Source: Candidatus Nitrospira allomarina
GTDB lineage: Bacteria; Nitrospirota; Nitrospiria; Nitrospirales; UBA8639
Assembly: GCF_032050975.1 (NCBI RefSeq)
Contig: NZ_CP116967.1
Coordinates: 3,531,001-3,595,000, forward strand
Direction: 5' to 3'
DNA length: 64,000 nt
How positions within the stretch are numbered: the first letter of the stretch is position 1; the number at the start of each line of letters is the position of its first letter. Under the pieces are notes generated by a model. It searched no databases. It was given only the letters and a program-made list of their open reading frames with translations, and had not been told where the DNA came from. Positions 1 through 7,438 of the stretch are shown here, piece after piece. The position numbers and the translations under genes were made by a program.

Positions 1-68
1 CTGTTGTGGACGTAGCCTTTCAAGGCCGTGCCAAAGACCTGGTGCCGCTGTTGTGCGAAGTCACCTAA
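1..68 (+). CDS. C-terminal tail of an unidentified protein (truncated by window edge)
   Basis: An open frame enters from the left edge in frame 3 and ends at TAA 66-68. The visible tail reads VVDVAFQGRAKDLVPLLCEV followed by Thr and stop. About 21 residues are too few to name a family. It lies 84 bases upstream of the ThiS-like gene on the same strand, so it could be the previous gene of that operon. Confidence 0.45.
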   Translation, partial: VVDVAFQGRAKDLVPLLCEVT

Positions 69-152
69 TCGCGCCATTTCTTGACTCCCTTCGTGGGGGT
101 TTGTTACGTTTTTTTGTTTAGGGATTCCCAGTACTTACGTTTGGAGCACGGT

Positions 153-353
153 ATGCAATTGACGATCAATGGTAAACCTGAAACCCTGGAGGTTTCGACG
201 GTGCTAGACGTCTTGAAAACCAAAGACATTGACCCGCAACTCGTCGCGGTAGAACTGAATACGCAGATGGTTGATCAGGAGCAACTAGGAACCACCTCCA
301 TTAAAGATGGCGATAAACTAGAGTTTTTGTTTTTCATGGGCGGTGGCGCGTGA
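153..353 (+). CDS. ThiS/MoaD-family sulfur carrier protein (66 aa, ends Gly-Gly-Gly-Ala)
   Basis: A beta-grasp sulfur carrier. Such proteins are adenylated at a C-terminal Gly-Gly by an E1-like enzyme and then carry sulfur as a thiocarboxylate. The start is ATG 153, with GGAG at 143-146 spaced 6 bases away; a longer open frame from 81 has no such site and would add a non-homologous leader. The 66 residues match ThiS length, opening MQLTINGK and closing DKLEFLFFMGGGA. The tail is odd because Ala follows the glycines. Known thiocarboxylate carriers need a free Gly-Gly end, so one or two residues probably have to be removed; the JAMM protease at 4929 is the obvious candidate. The stop overlaps the next start by 4 bases, so it is translationally coupled to the cysteine synthase. 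By context it is more likely the sulfur donor for that enzyme (CysO role) than for thiazole synthesis, but thiS cannot be excluded. Confidence 0.85.
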   Translation: MQLTINGKPETLEVSTVLDVLKTKDIDPQLVAVELNTQMVDQEQLGTTSIKDGDKLEFLFFMGGGA

Positions 354-1279
354 GTGCCGGATTTCTTCGGAATATTACGGATGGCATTGGGCATACTCCG
401 TTAGTACGATTAAACCGGCTTTCCCCTCCAGGCGGAGCCACAATTTATGGGAAGGCGGAATTTTACAATCCCGGCGGCAGCGTGAAAGACCGCATCTGCC
501 TCAATATGATTGATGAGGCAGAGCAAAAGGGACTGCTCAAGCCGGGCGGCACCATAGTGGAACCGACCAGCGGCAATACCGGCATTGGATTAGCCTTGGT
601 GTCTGCCGTTCGGGGTTACAAACTGATCCTTGTCATGCCGGAAGGGATGAGCCTGGAACGGGCCAGCCTGCTCTCCTCGTATGGCGCGCAATTGGTATTG
701 ACTCCTGCTCGGGAAGGGATGCGTGGATCAATTAAAGAAGCAGAGAGTATTTTGGACCAAAATCCCGAATACTTCATGCCCAACCAGTTTTCTAATCCGG
801 CCAATCCAGCCATGCATCGTAAGACCACGGCGTTGGAAATCTGGGAGGCATTGGATGGCAAGGTGGATGCATTTGTGGCTGCAGTGGGCACCGGCGGAAC
901 AATTACCGGCTGCGGAGAATTGTTTAAAGAAAAAAATCCCTCGGTCAAGGTGATTGCGCTAGAGCCAGCCGGCTCTCCCGTTTTATCCGGAGGAGAACCC
1001 GGACCACACAGAATCCAAGGGATCGGCGCAGGCTTCGTTCCCAAGGTGCTGAATCGCTCACTCATTGATGAAATTATGACTGTGACTGATGAAGAGGCTT
1101 ACCAAACCACGAAGCAACTCGCCAGAAAGGAAGGGCTCCTGGTGGGAATATCTGCTGGGGCCAATGTGTTTGCCGCTCAAAAGGTCGCAGAATCCTTAGG
1201 GCCGCATAAGAATGTGGTGACGATTCTTTGCGATACAGGTGAACGATATCTGAGCATTGAGAAATATTTCAATATTTAG
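350..1279 (+). CDS. cysM: Cysteine synthase, CysK/CysM family
   Basis: A PLP-dependent beta-replacement enzyme that makes cysteine from an activated serine (O-acetyl- or O-phosphoserine) and sulfide or a carrier-bound thiocarboxylate. The 309 residues are full length. The PLP lysine is K46 in PGGSVKDR, the phosphate-binding loop is TSGNTGIG near residues 73-80, and there is a second glycine loop GTGGT near 180. The start is GTG 350, inside the stop of the carrier gene (GTGA overlap). Coupling to a sulfur carrier resembles the CysO-CysM pair of Mycobacterium, where CysM uses the thiocarboxylate instead of free sulfide. I infer the same here, but the family also includes sulfide-using CysK, and sequence alone does not settle it. 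Confidence 0.9.
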   Translation: MSAGFLRNITDGIGHTPLVRLNRLSPPGGATIYGKAEFYNPGGSVKDRICLNMIDEAEQKGLLKPGGTIVEPTSGNTGIGLALVSAVRGYKLILVMPEGMSLERASLLSSYGAQLVLTPAREGMRGSIKEAESILDQNPEYFMPNQFSNPANPAMHRKTTALEIWEALDGKVDAFVAAVGTGGTITGCGELFKEKNPSVKVIALEPAGSPVLSGGEPGPHRIQGIGAGFVPKVLNRSLIDEIMTVTDEEAYQTTKQLARKEGLLVGISAGANVFAAQKVAESLGPHKNVVTILCDTGERYLSIEKYFNI

Positions 1280-1497
1280 CGGATTTTCACTGAACCCTTT
1301 CCATGAAGGAAGAGCCGAGATGAGAGGAGCACACAACATCCCTCTCTCAAGCAAGATAAGAAAATTTAAGTTATGCCAGAGCATATCGGCTTTCTGAGAA
1401 AAATTCTCATGGCCAAGAATTATTTTTGAATATCAACACGCCTCATTCTCCTCTAATATGGGGAAGACCCCATACACCGTAAAAGGTCAGAGATCAT

Positions 1498-2328
1498 ATG
1501 AGTTTCACAGAAGATCAGATTACCCGTTATAGCCGACACATTTTATTACCCGAAATGGGCGGCAAGGGACAAAAAAAATTATCACAAGCCAAAGTCTTTA
1601 TTGTTGGAGCTGGAGGTCTGGGATGCCCTGTCGCCTATTACCTTGCCGCAGCCGGCATTGGTACCATTGGATTGATTGATAGCGATGTGGTGGATCTTTC
1701 CAACCTCCAACGACAAATCCTTCACCATACTCCGGATGTAGGACGGTCCAAGGTACTTTCGGCCAAGGAAAAAATTCTGGCGTTAAACCCTGATGTTCAG
1801 GTCAACATGCATGAAGAGCGATTGACGTCTCGCAATGCTCGAGACCTGATCAGCCAATACGATATCGTTATCGATGGCGTCGACAACTTCCCGGCCAAAT
1901 TTTTGATCAATGACGCCTGTTATATGGAGAATAAGCCCCTCGTCCATGGCGGAATCCTCCGGTTCGAAGGACGGGTCTTCACGATTATTCCCAATCAATC
2001 CGCCTGCTATCGTTGTATTTTCAAAAATCCGCCGCCCGCCGGCGTGGTTCCTACTTGCCAGGAGGCCGGAATCATCGGAGTCGTTGCGGGAATAATTGGA
2101 ACCATTCAGGCCACAGAGGCCATGAAACTCATCCTCAACATTGGAACGCCATTGACGAACCGCATCCTGGATTTTGACGCACGCACCACCGCGTTTCGGG
2201 AAATTCGCGTCAAACGGAATCCTTCCTGTGCACTTTGCGGCCCAAATCCTTCGTTGACGGAACTCATCGACTATGAACAAGAGGCGTGCCAACTTCAACC
2301 ATCGGCTACAACGCTAACCAACGGATAA
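1498..2328 (+). CDS. moeB: E1-like adenylyltransferase, MoeB/ThiF/HesA family (copy 1)
   Basis: Activates the C-terminus of a ThiS/MoaD-type carrier with ATP, the prokaryotic equivalent of the ubiquitin E1 adenylation step. The 276 residues show the nucleotide loop GAGGLG at 37-42, the arginine region NLQRQ at 69-73, the acidic stretch DGVDN at 126-130, a conserved Cys187 in PTCQEAG, and a zinc knuckle C170-x2-C173 / C244-x2-C247. There is no rhodanese domain, so sulfur must come from a separate donor. It starts at ATG 1498 after a 218-base gap, so it may begin a new transcript, and it is followed at 31 bases by the threonine-synthase-like gene. It is a close paralogue of the gene at 4124; the two presumably serve the two different carriers here. 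Confidence 0.9.
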   Translation: MSFTEDQITRYSRHILLPEMGGKGQKKLSQAKVFIVGAGGLGCPVAYYLAAAGIGTIGLIDSDVVDLSNLQRQILHHTPDVGRSKVLSAKEKILALNPDVQVNMHEERLTSRNARDLISQYDIVIDGVDNFPAKFLINDACYMENKPLVHGGILRFEGRVFTIIPNQSACYRCIFKNPPPAGVVPTCQEAGIIGVVAGIIGTIQATEAMKLILNIGTPLTNRILDFDARTTAFREIRVKRNPSCALCGPNPSLTELIDYEQEACQLQPSATTLTNG

Positions 2329-2359
2329 ACCCCACCGGTTAAGAGGGGAGGATGATGCT

Positions 2360-3598
2360 ATGAAAAAAATGCAAGCTCTGGTGTGTCGGGAGTGCGGAAA
2401 AGAATATCCTACCCAGGATATTCATGTATGCGAATTATGCTTTGGGCCACTGGAAGTCAAATACGATTATGCCGCCATCAAACAGGTCATGTCGCGTGAA
2501 AAGATTGCATCCGGCCCTCACAGCCTTTGGCGATATGTGGACCTCCTCCCCGTGGAAGGCACGAATTTCATCGGTCTTCATGCCGGATTTACCCCGCTGG
2601 TTCATGCCAAAAACCTTGGGGCCTTTCTCGGCCTGGACAACCTGTACATAAAAAATGATTGCGTCAATCATCCGACGCTGTCGTTTAAAGATCGCGTGGT
2701 AGCCATCGCCTTAACTCGAGCCAGAGAACTGGGATTTGAAACAGTCGCCTGCGCTTCAACCGGCAATCTGGCAAATTCAGTGTCGGCTCATGCAGCCTCC
2801 GCAGGGATGAAATGCTATGTGTTCATTCCCGGCGACCTGGAAGCTGCGAAGGTGCTGGGGAATTTGATTTATCGTCCCAATGTCGTGGAAATTGAAGGAA
2901 ACTATGATGATGTCAATCGACTCTGCAGCGAAATCGCGGGAGAACGCCACTGGGCATTCGTCAATATCAATATCCGCCCCTATTATGCTGAAGGCTCGAA
3001 AACCTTGGCCTTTGAAACGGTCGAGCAATTAGGGTGGCGGGCTCCGGATCAGGTCGTAGTGCCCATGGCTTCGGGATCCTTGCTCACGAAAATTTGGAAA
3101 GGCCTCAAAGAATTTGAGAAGTTGGGCCTGGTGGATTCGGTGAAGACCAAGGTAAACGGGGCGCAAGCAGAGGGCTGCTCCCCCATTGCCACGGCATTTC
3201 GTGAGAATCGGGATTTTTTTAAACCGGTGAAGCCACACACCATCGCCAAATCACTGGCCATCGGCAATCCGGCGGATGGATACTATGCATTAAAAACCGC
3301 CGCGGAAAGCCAGGGGGCCATGGAGGCCGTCACCGATGATGAAATAGTAGAGAGCATTAAACTTCTGGCTCAAACGGAAGGAATTTTTGCTGAAACCGCC
3401 GGAGGAGTCACTATCGGCGTCCTTCGCAAATTGGTAAAACAAGGGCGCATTCAAAAAAATGATGTGACTGTGGCCTACATTACCGGTAACGGACTGAAAA
3501 CTCAGGAAGCGGTTGTCGATTCCGTTGGACGCCCATTTCGCATCCCACCCAGTCTCAGTCACTTTATTAAGACTTTTGCCATAGAGGAGTCAGCATGA
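2360..3598 (+). CDS. thrC: Threonine synthase-like PLP enzyme
   Basis: Threonine synthase converts O-phosphohomoserine to threonine. The 412-residue protein has an N-terminal rubredoxin-like knuckle (C9-x2-C12, C24-x2-C27), PLP lysine K110 in LSFKDR, and the phosphate-cradle ASTGNLANS near 134-142. This zinc-knuckle form occurs in several bacterial and archaeal threonine synthases. Its stop overlaps the ATG of the MoaD-like carrier (ATGA at 3595), and it sits between E1, carrier, NIL and JAMM genes, which is unexpected for plain threonine synthesis. A sulfur-transfer role on the same substrate (O-phosphohomoserine to homocysteine) is a reasonable inference but is not shown by the sequence. 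Canonical threonine synthase remains the default call. Confidence 0.85.
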   Translation: MKKMQALVCRECGKEYPTQDIHVCELCFGPLEVKYDYAAIKQVMSREKIASGPHSLWRYVDLLPVEGTNFIGLHAGFTPLVHAKNLGAFLGLDNLYIKNDCVNHPTLSFKDRVVAIALTRARELGFETVACASTGNLANSVSAHAASAGMKCYVFIPGDLEAAKVLGNLIYRPNVVEIEGNYDDVNRLCSEIAGERHWAFVNINIRPYYAEGSKTLAFETVEQLGWRAPDQVVVPMASGSLLTKIWKGLKEFEKLGLVDSVKTKVNGAQAEGCSPIATAFRENRDFFKPVKPHTIAKSLAIGNPADGYYALKTAAESQGAMEAVTDDEIVESIKLLAQTEGIFAETAGGVTIGVLRKLVKQGRIQKNDVTVAYITGNGLKTQEAVVDSVGRPFRIPPSLSHFIKTFAIEESA

Positions 3599-3870
3599 TT
3601 AAGGTCAGAATTCCCACTCCCTTGCGCCCCATGACCGGAGGAAAAAGTGAGGTGGAAATAGCAGGGAACACGGTGTCTGAAATTATTGACAATTTGGGGT
3701 CTGCCCATCCCGGCATTAAGGAACGAGTTTATGATGAACAGGGAGAGGTACGGCGGTTCATCAATATCTATGTCAACGAAGAAGATATTCGATTTTTGAC
3801 CGGCAAGGATACCCCACTGAAGGACGGAGATGAAGTCTCCATCATCCCCGCAATCGCAGGAGGTTCATGA
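3595..3870 (+). CDS. MoaD/CysO-like sulfur carrier protein (91 aa, ends Gly-Gly-Ser)
   Basis: The second beta-grasp carrier of the cluster. The 91 residues match MoaD/CysO length; it opens MIKVRIPTPLRPMTGGK, which is typical of CysO-type proteins, and closes DEVSIIPAIAGGS. A single serine follows the Gly-Gly. By analogy with QbsE and HcyS, whose extra C-terminal residues are removed by a JAMM protease before activation, this looks like a pro-form. Both ends overlap neighbours by 4 bases (ATGA with thrC upstream and with the NIL gene downstream), so it is tightly coupled. The likely partner enzymes are the E1 at 4124 and the JAMM protease at 4929. Confidence 0.88.
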   Translation: MIKVRIPTPLRPMTGGKSEVEIAGNTVSEIIDNLGSAHPGIKERVYDEQGEVRRFINIYVNEEDIRFLTGKDTPLKDGDEVSIIPAIAGGS

Positions 3871-4109
3871 TGGCCAAACTACGCTTTCACATTCGGTATC
3901 CCGAAGATAAAATTCCTTCTCCCATCCTGTATGAAATCGGACAGGAATACCAGGTCGTACCCAGCATTCGACGGGCCGATGTCCGTGAGACGACCGGATG
4001 GATGGATGTGGAATTTTCTGGAGAAACTGATGAAATTGACCGGGCTATTCAGGGTCTTCGTCAAAAAGGCTGTATGGTTGATCCGATTGAACTGAACGTC
4101 GTTGAATAA
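3867..4109 (+). CDS. NIL-domain protein (80 aa)
   Basis: A free-standing NIL domain, the small ferredoxin-like-fold module otherwise found at the C-terminus of the methionine ABC ATPase MetN and in proteins of methionine/homocysteine metabolism. The 80-residue chain opens MMAKLRFHIRYPED and carries the characteristic downstream hydrophobic pattern (LRQKGCMVDPIEL). It has no cysteine cluster, so it is not fused to a ferredoxin. It overlaps the carrier gene by 4 bases; either of two adjacent ATGs (3867 or 3870) could start it. NIL domains are thought to sense or bind a small amino-acid-related ligand. Its presence beside a ThrC-like enzyme is the main hint that the cluster deals with homocysteine or methionine. 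Function here is inferred. Confidence 0.75.
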   Translation: MMAKLRFHIRYPEDKIPSPILYEIGQEYQVVPSIRRADVRETTGWMDVEFSGETDEIDRAIQGLRQKGCMVDPIELNVVE

Positions 4110-4123
4110 GGATTTCGCTTCTT

Positions 4124-4924
4124 ATGGAATTTACTGAATCTCAAATCCAGCGTTACAGCCGTCAGATCATTCTGTCGGAAGTGGGCGGCAAAGGACAGAA
4201 AAAGTTACAGGATGCCAAAATCCTGGTGATTGGAGCAGGAGGACTTGGTTCTCCCGCAGCTCTGTATCTGGCTGCGGCCGGAATAGGAACCTTAGGTCTG
4301 ACTGACGGCGATGTCGTGGACTTATCCAATCTTCAACGGCAAATTTTGCATACAACCGACCGGATAGGTGTTTCAAAGGTTGAATCCGGCGGAACATTAT
4401 TGTCAGCCCTCAATCCTGAAACCACACTCAAGCTGTATCCCGAACATGTAAGCGCCACCAATATCCTGTCCTTAATTGAAGCCTATGACATCATATTGGA
4501 CGGATCAGACAATTTTTCCACACGGTTTCTCGTTAATGATGCCTGTTTCTTTGCAAAAAGGACACTGATTTCAGGTAGCATTTTTCGATTTGAAGGGCAA
4601 TTAGCCACCATTAAGCCCCATGAAGGATTTCCCTGTTATCGCTGTTTATATCCAGAGCCTCCACCCCCCGGCCTTGTGCCAAATTGTCAAGAAGCCGGGG
4701 TGTTAGGCGTGTTAGCCGGGACCATTGGTGTTTTGCAAGCCAATGAAGCCATTAAAGAAGTCCTTGGTCTCGGAGAAAGTTTGGCCAAACATCTTCTTCT
4801 CTACGATGCCCTGGATATGACATTCAGAAAGGTTGGTCGCCCAAAATCTCCAGACTGTCCTCTTTGTGGACCACATCCCACTATCACCAAACTTGTTGAA
4901 CAGGAAGTCTCCTGTAGTATCTAG
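4124..4924 (+). CDS. moeB: E1-like adenylyltransferase, MoeB/ThiF/HesA family (copy 2)
   Basis: A paralogue of the enzyme at 1498 with the same architecture in 266 residues: GAGGLG at 37-42, NLQRQ at 69-73, DGSDN at 126-130, conserved Cys188 in PNCQEAG, and zinc cysteines C171/C174 and C245/C248. The N-terminus is nearly identical to copy 1 in pattern (TESQIQRYSRQI versus TEDQITRYSRHI), so the pair arose by duplication. It lies 14 bases after the NIL gene and 4 bases before the JAMM gene. By position it should adenylate the MoaD/CysO-like carrier at 3595. One of the two could also serve molybdopterin synthase or ThiS elsewhere in the genome; no moaE or thiG is in the window. Confidence 0.9.
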   Translation: MEFTESQIQRYSRQIILSEVGGKGQKKLQDAKILVIGAGGLGSPAALYLAAAGIGTLGLTDGDVVDLSNLQRQILHTTDRIGVSKVESGGTLLSALNPETTLKLYPEHVSATNILSLIEAYDIILDGSDNFSTRFLVNDACFFAKRTLISGSIFRFEGQLATIKPHEGFPCYRCLYPEPPPPGLVPNCQEAGVLGVLAGTIGVLQANEAIKEVLGLGESLAKHLLLYDALDMTFRKVGRPKSPDCPLCGPHPTITKLVEQEVSCSI

Positions 4925-4928
4925 GTCC

Positions 4929-5438
4929 ATGCTTGCCATTCCGTCCAGCATCATCAACAATATGATTGTTCATGCCCGGGAGTTAGCTCCTCATGAATGT
5001 TGCGGCATTCTCTCAGGAACCGAAAATACCATCGCCGAGGACTATCGCATTACCAATATTCTGGCTGCGTTATCAGAACAGGATCTTACACGTTTTGACC
5101 CAGCCAAATTAACCGACCTGCAACGCTTATCACCGGAGGAGCGAGCGGATATTGCCTTTCAAATGGATGCCAGAGAAATGGCCATGGCTCAGCGGGACAT
5201 TCGTTCAAAAAACCTTGATCTGTTAGGTTTTTACCATTCCCACACCTTTAGTCCGGCTAGACCCTCTCAAACGGATATCACCATTGCCATGGAATTTGAA
5301 AGCTACCGGACCAAACTCCACCTCCCGGAACCGTTTCACTTGATTATTTCCTTAGAGCATACGGATCAGCCCGTAGTCCGAGCCTATAAAATCCAGGAGT
5401 CCAAAGCCACCGAAATTCCCATCAACACCTTGCCCTAA
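4929..5438 (+). CDS. JAMM/MPN+ metalloprotease (Mec/QbsD/HcyD type)
   Basis: A zinc-dependent peptidase of the Mov34/JAMM family, the bacterial relatives of the Rpn11 deubiquitinase. The 169-residue chain has the catalytic Glu23 in PHECCG and the full motif H103-S-H105-x7-S113-x2-D116 (HSHTFSPARPSQTD). Start ATG 4929 lies 4 bases after the E1 stop; a longer frame from 4833 would overlap the E1 gene heavily and lacks family similarity. Characterised relatives either trim extra residues from a sulfur carrier (QbsD, HcyD) or release cysteine from a CysO-cysteine adduct (Mec). Both carriers here end with residues beyond Gly-Gly, so trimming is required for at least one of them. It has a slightly longer insert (about residues 40-95) than the smallest Mec proteins. 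Confidence 0.88.
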   Translation: MLAIPSSIINNMIVHARELAPHECCGILSGTENTIAEDYRITNILAALSEQDLTRFDPAKLTDLQRLSPEERADIAFQMDAREMAMAQRDIRSKNLDLLGFYHSHTFSPARPSQTDITIAMEFESYRTKLHLPEPFHLIISLEHTDQPVVRAYKIQESKATEIPINTLP

Positions 5439-5544
5439 GTCCGACCAATCATGCCAGCAATTTTTATTGGAAAGGCCATAGACTTCCAACCAAGAATATT
5501 GAGATAATGATAAAGGCTTCTCAAAGCAACAAGAGGAGAAAATT

Positions 5545-5895
5545 ATGCCAATCCCCCATCACCTGTTAGGTTTTCTGCTAGGGTTGATTGTATTTTTTCA
5601 ACCTGGATCACAGGTGTTTGCCGAAGCTTCGACCTCACTCCAGAAGTTCAACAGCCCTATTATGAAAATTGAATCGGACAAAGGGGTATTTTTAATTACG
5701 ACCGATTCCGGCATTCAATGGGTTCAAGTTGATGAAGCGGCAAAGATTCAACTGAAGACATTGGATGTAGGAGATATCATCGACGTAATCGTCGAAATGC
5801 GATCAGATAACGCCCCGCCATTGGTTAAATCCTGGAAATTAGCCAGAAGTGGTTCATCCTGTAAAGTATTCAATGGCAAAACCTGCAGTCCTTAA
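5545..5895 (+). CDS. Secreted hypothetical protein (116 aa)
   Basis: No family recognised. There is a clear signal peptide (MPIPHHLLGFLLGLIVFF, cleavage likely after VFAEA near residue 28) and a mature part of about 88 residues with a small beta-rich look (GVFLITTDSG, DVGDIIDVIVEM) and two cysteines near the C-terminus (SSCKVFNGKTC) that could form a disulphide. A good ribosome-binding site AAGAGGAGAAAATT precedes ATG 5545. It is 106 bases downstream of the JAMM gene on the same strand, so it may be last in the operon, but nothing ties its function to sulfur carriers. Confidence 0.7.
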   Translation: MPIPHHLLGFLLGLIVFFQPGSQVFAEASTSLQKFNSPIMKIESDKGVFLITTDSGIQWVQVDEAAKIQLKTLDVGDIIDVIVEMRSDNAPPLVKSWKLARSGSSCKVFNGKTCSP

Positions 5896-6067
5896 GACTT
5901 TCTTAACGGCACAATTCTCCCCCCTACTTCCACCGACCTCAGCTGATCTTTATTGTTTCTATGCGCCAAAACGCAGCTGAATTGTTCTTGACAGCGTTCC
6001 GCCAGTAGAACGTATCGCCATTGGCCGTGACTCCCGACATACCAGGGATATCGGGAGAGACCCAGAT

Positions 6068-7267
6068 TTACCAATGAAGAATTTTTCCGATTTCCGTCAC
6101 CGTGTATCCCCCCAGCGATTCGATTTCCCGCCTGAATGGTTGACTGACCATTGCATCAAGAAATTGAGACATGACAGGGTGGGATTTAAGAAATTCTCTG
6201 CGCATAATTAAGTCATACTGTTCTTCGCGAAGCGGAATGAAGCCAAGACCATAATGACGAGCTGCGGCTTCCACTCCGATGCCCACGTCCGCCATACCAT
6301 CTCGAATCAGGCGAGCGACCTCGAGATGAGACGGCACTTCGTGCTCATACCCTAGTAACTGGTCTCCAGTTAATCCTGATTTCTGAAGCAGAGCATCCAA
6401 AAGAAACCTCGCTCCGGCTCCCAATTCCCGATTGACGAGACGCAGTCCCGACTGGCCAAAGTCATCTACACCACCAATGTGTTTGGGATTTCCCGGGTAT
6501 ATCAACACCCCTTGTACCCAAGAAGCAAAGCGCACACCGACAAAATCATGGCCAGGAATATGGCGTTTTAGATAAGGAACGTTACTTTGCCCGGATTTCA
6601 CATCCACAAGATGCAACCCCGCCATGTGCACTTCATCCCGTTGAAGAGCACGGAGCGCATTCGCGCTACCCATGGTCCAATTCGTAATTCCTGCCAGATT
6701 ATTAATCTTGCGGACATGCTCGCCGGCGAGAAATAACGCCGGGTCACACCCGGCAATAAGAATTCCTTTTTTGATCACGTCCAAGGAATTCAGTAATTGA
6801 ACCCGCACAGAGGGTCTTTTTCCGCTGGAAGATTTCTTTCCCTGTTCCTGAATGACTCCATCAGCCGGCATCACAAAATTCAACACATCGCCCAGTTCGG
6901 CCATCGGTCTGGCCAATATCCGCGCTCCAACGTATGACAGCTTCACCCGTGTCGGCTGACCCAATGGCGTTGTCCCACCAATGAACTCAGCTTCAACAAT
7001 TTCGTCCTGATCTGCAAGGATAAAAAGATCCTCAACCCGGCACTTCAACGCACGTGCGAACCGTAGGGCAATGTGTGTGCTTGGCAAATATTGATTGGCT
7101 TCTATGGCGTAGACTGCTTGTCGCGTCAGGCCAACAAGGACCGCTAATTCTGCCTGGGAGATTCCCTGTTTTTTTCTTCTATCCCGTAAGCGGTTACACA
7201 CGGATTCGCGAGGCGAGACCTTTGCCTGGCGTGAGTTTTGTGAACTTTTAATACCCATTTTTTTCAT
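6068..7267 (-). CDS. XRE-family regulator with PBP-like (molybdate-binding type) C-terminal domain
   Basis: A 399-residue transcription regulator. An XRE helix-turn-helix at about 25-80 (GISQAELAVLVGLTRQAVYA) is followed, from about residue 150 on, by a periplasmic-binding-protein-like domain of the type fused to HTH and MopI regulators (IAGCDPALFLAGEHV, AGLHLVDV, RELGAGARFLLD, ADVGIGVEAAARHYGLGF). This fold binds molybdate, tungstate or another small ligand in the cytoplasm. Two starts are possible, ATG 7267 or ATG 7258, and neither has a strong ribosome-binding site. It is transcribed toward the sulfur-carrier cluster, convergent with the gene at 5545. A link to molybdenum cofactor genes is plausible, but the ligand cannot be read from the sequence. 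Confidence 0.8.
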   Translation of the reverse strand: MKKMGIKSSQNSRQAKVSPRESVCNRLRDRRKKQGISQAELAVLVGLTRQAVYAIEANQYLPSTHIALRFARALKCRVEDLFILADQDEIVEAEFIGGTTPLGQPTRVKLSYVGARILARPMAELGDVLNFVMPADGVIQEQGKKSSSGKRPSVRVQLLNSLDVIKKGILIAGCDPALFLAGEHVRKINNLAGITNWTMGSANALRALQRDEVHMAGLHLVDVKSGQSNVPYLKRHIPGHDFVGVRFASWVQGVLIYPGNPKHIGGVDDFGQSGLRLVNRELGAGARFLLDALLQKSGLTGDQLLGYEHEVPSHLEVARLIRDGMADVGIGVEAAARHYGLGFIPLREEQYDLIMRREFLKSHPVMSQFLDAMVSQPFRREIESLGGYTVTEIGKILHW

Positions 7268-7438
7268 GATCGTACTGTTTTAAGGGAATATCAAGGAGGA
7301 TACCCGCTGGTCATTATGACCTGCTCAAAACACCTTAAGCATTCTTGCTCCTCCCTAATCCCAACCCCATTGCTAAAGGACTCGTAATTGACAGTCCCGC
7401 CCCTTTCATCCCATACCGGTCACCTTAGGAACTCATCC

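Noticed and set aside
6025..6060. Stem CTCCCGA/TCGGGAG as a terminator between convergent genes at 5895 and 6068
   Set aside because: No T-run on either strand follows the stem.
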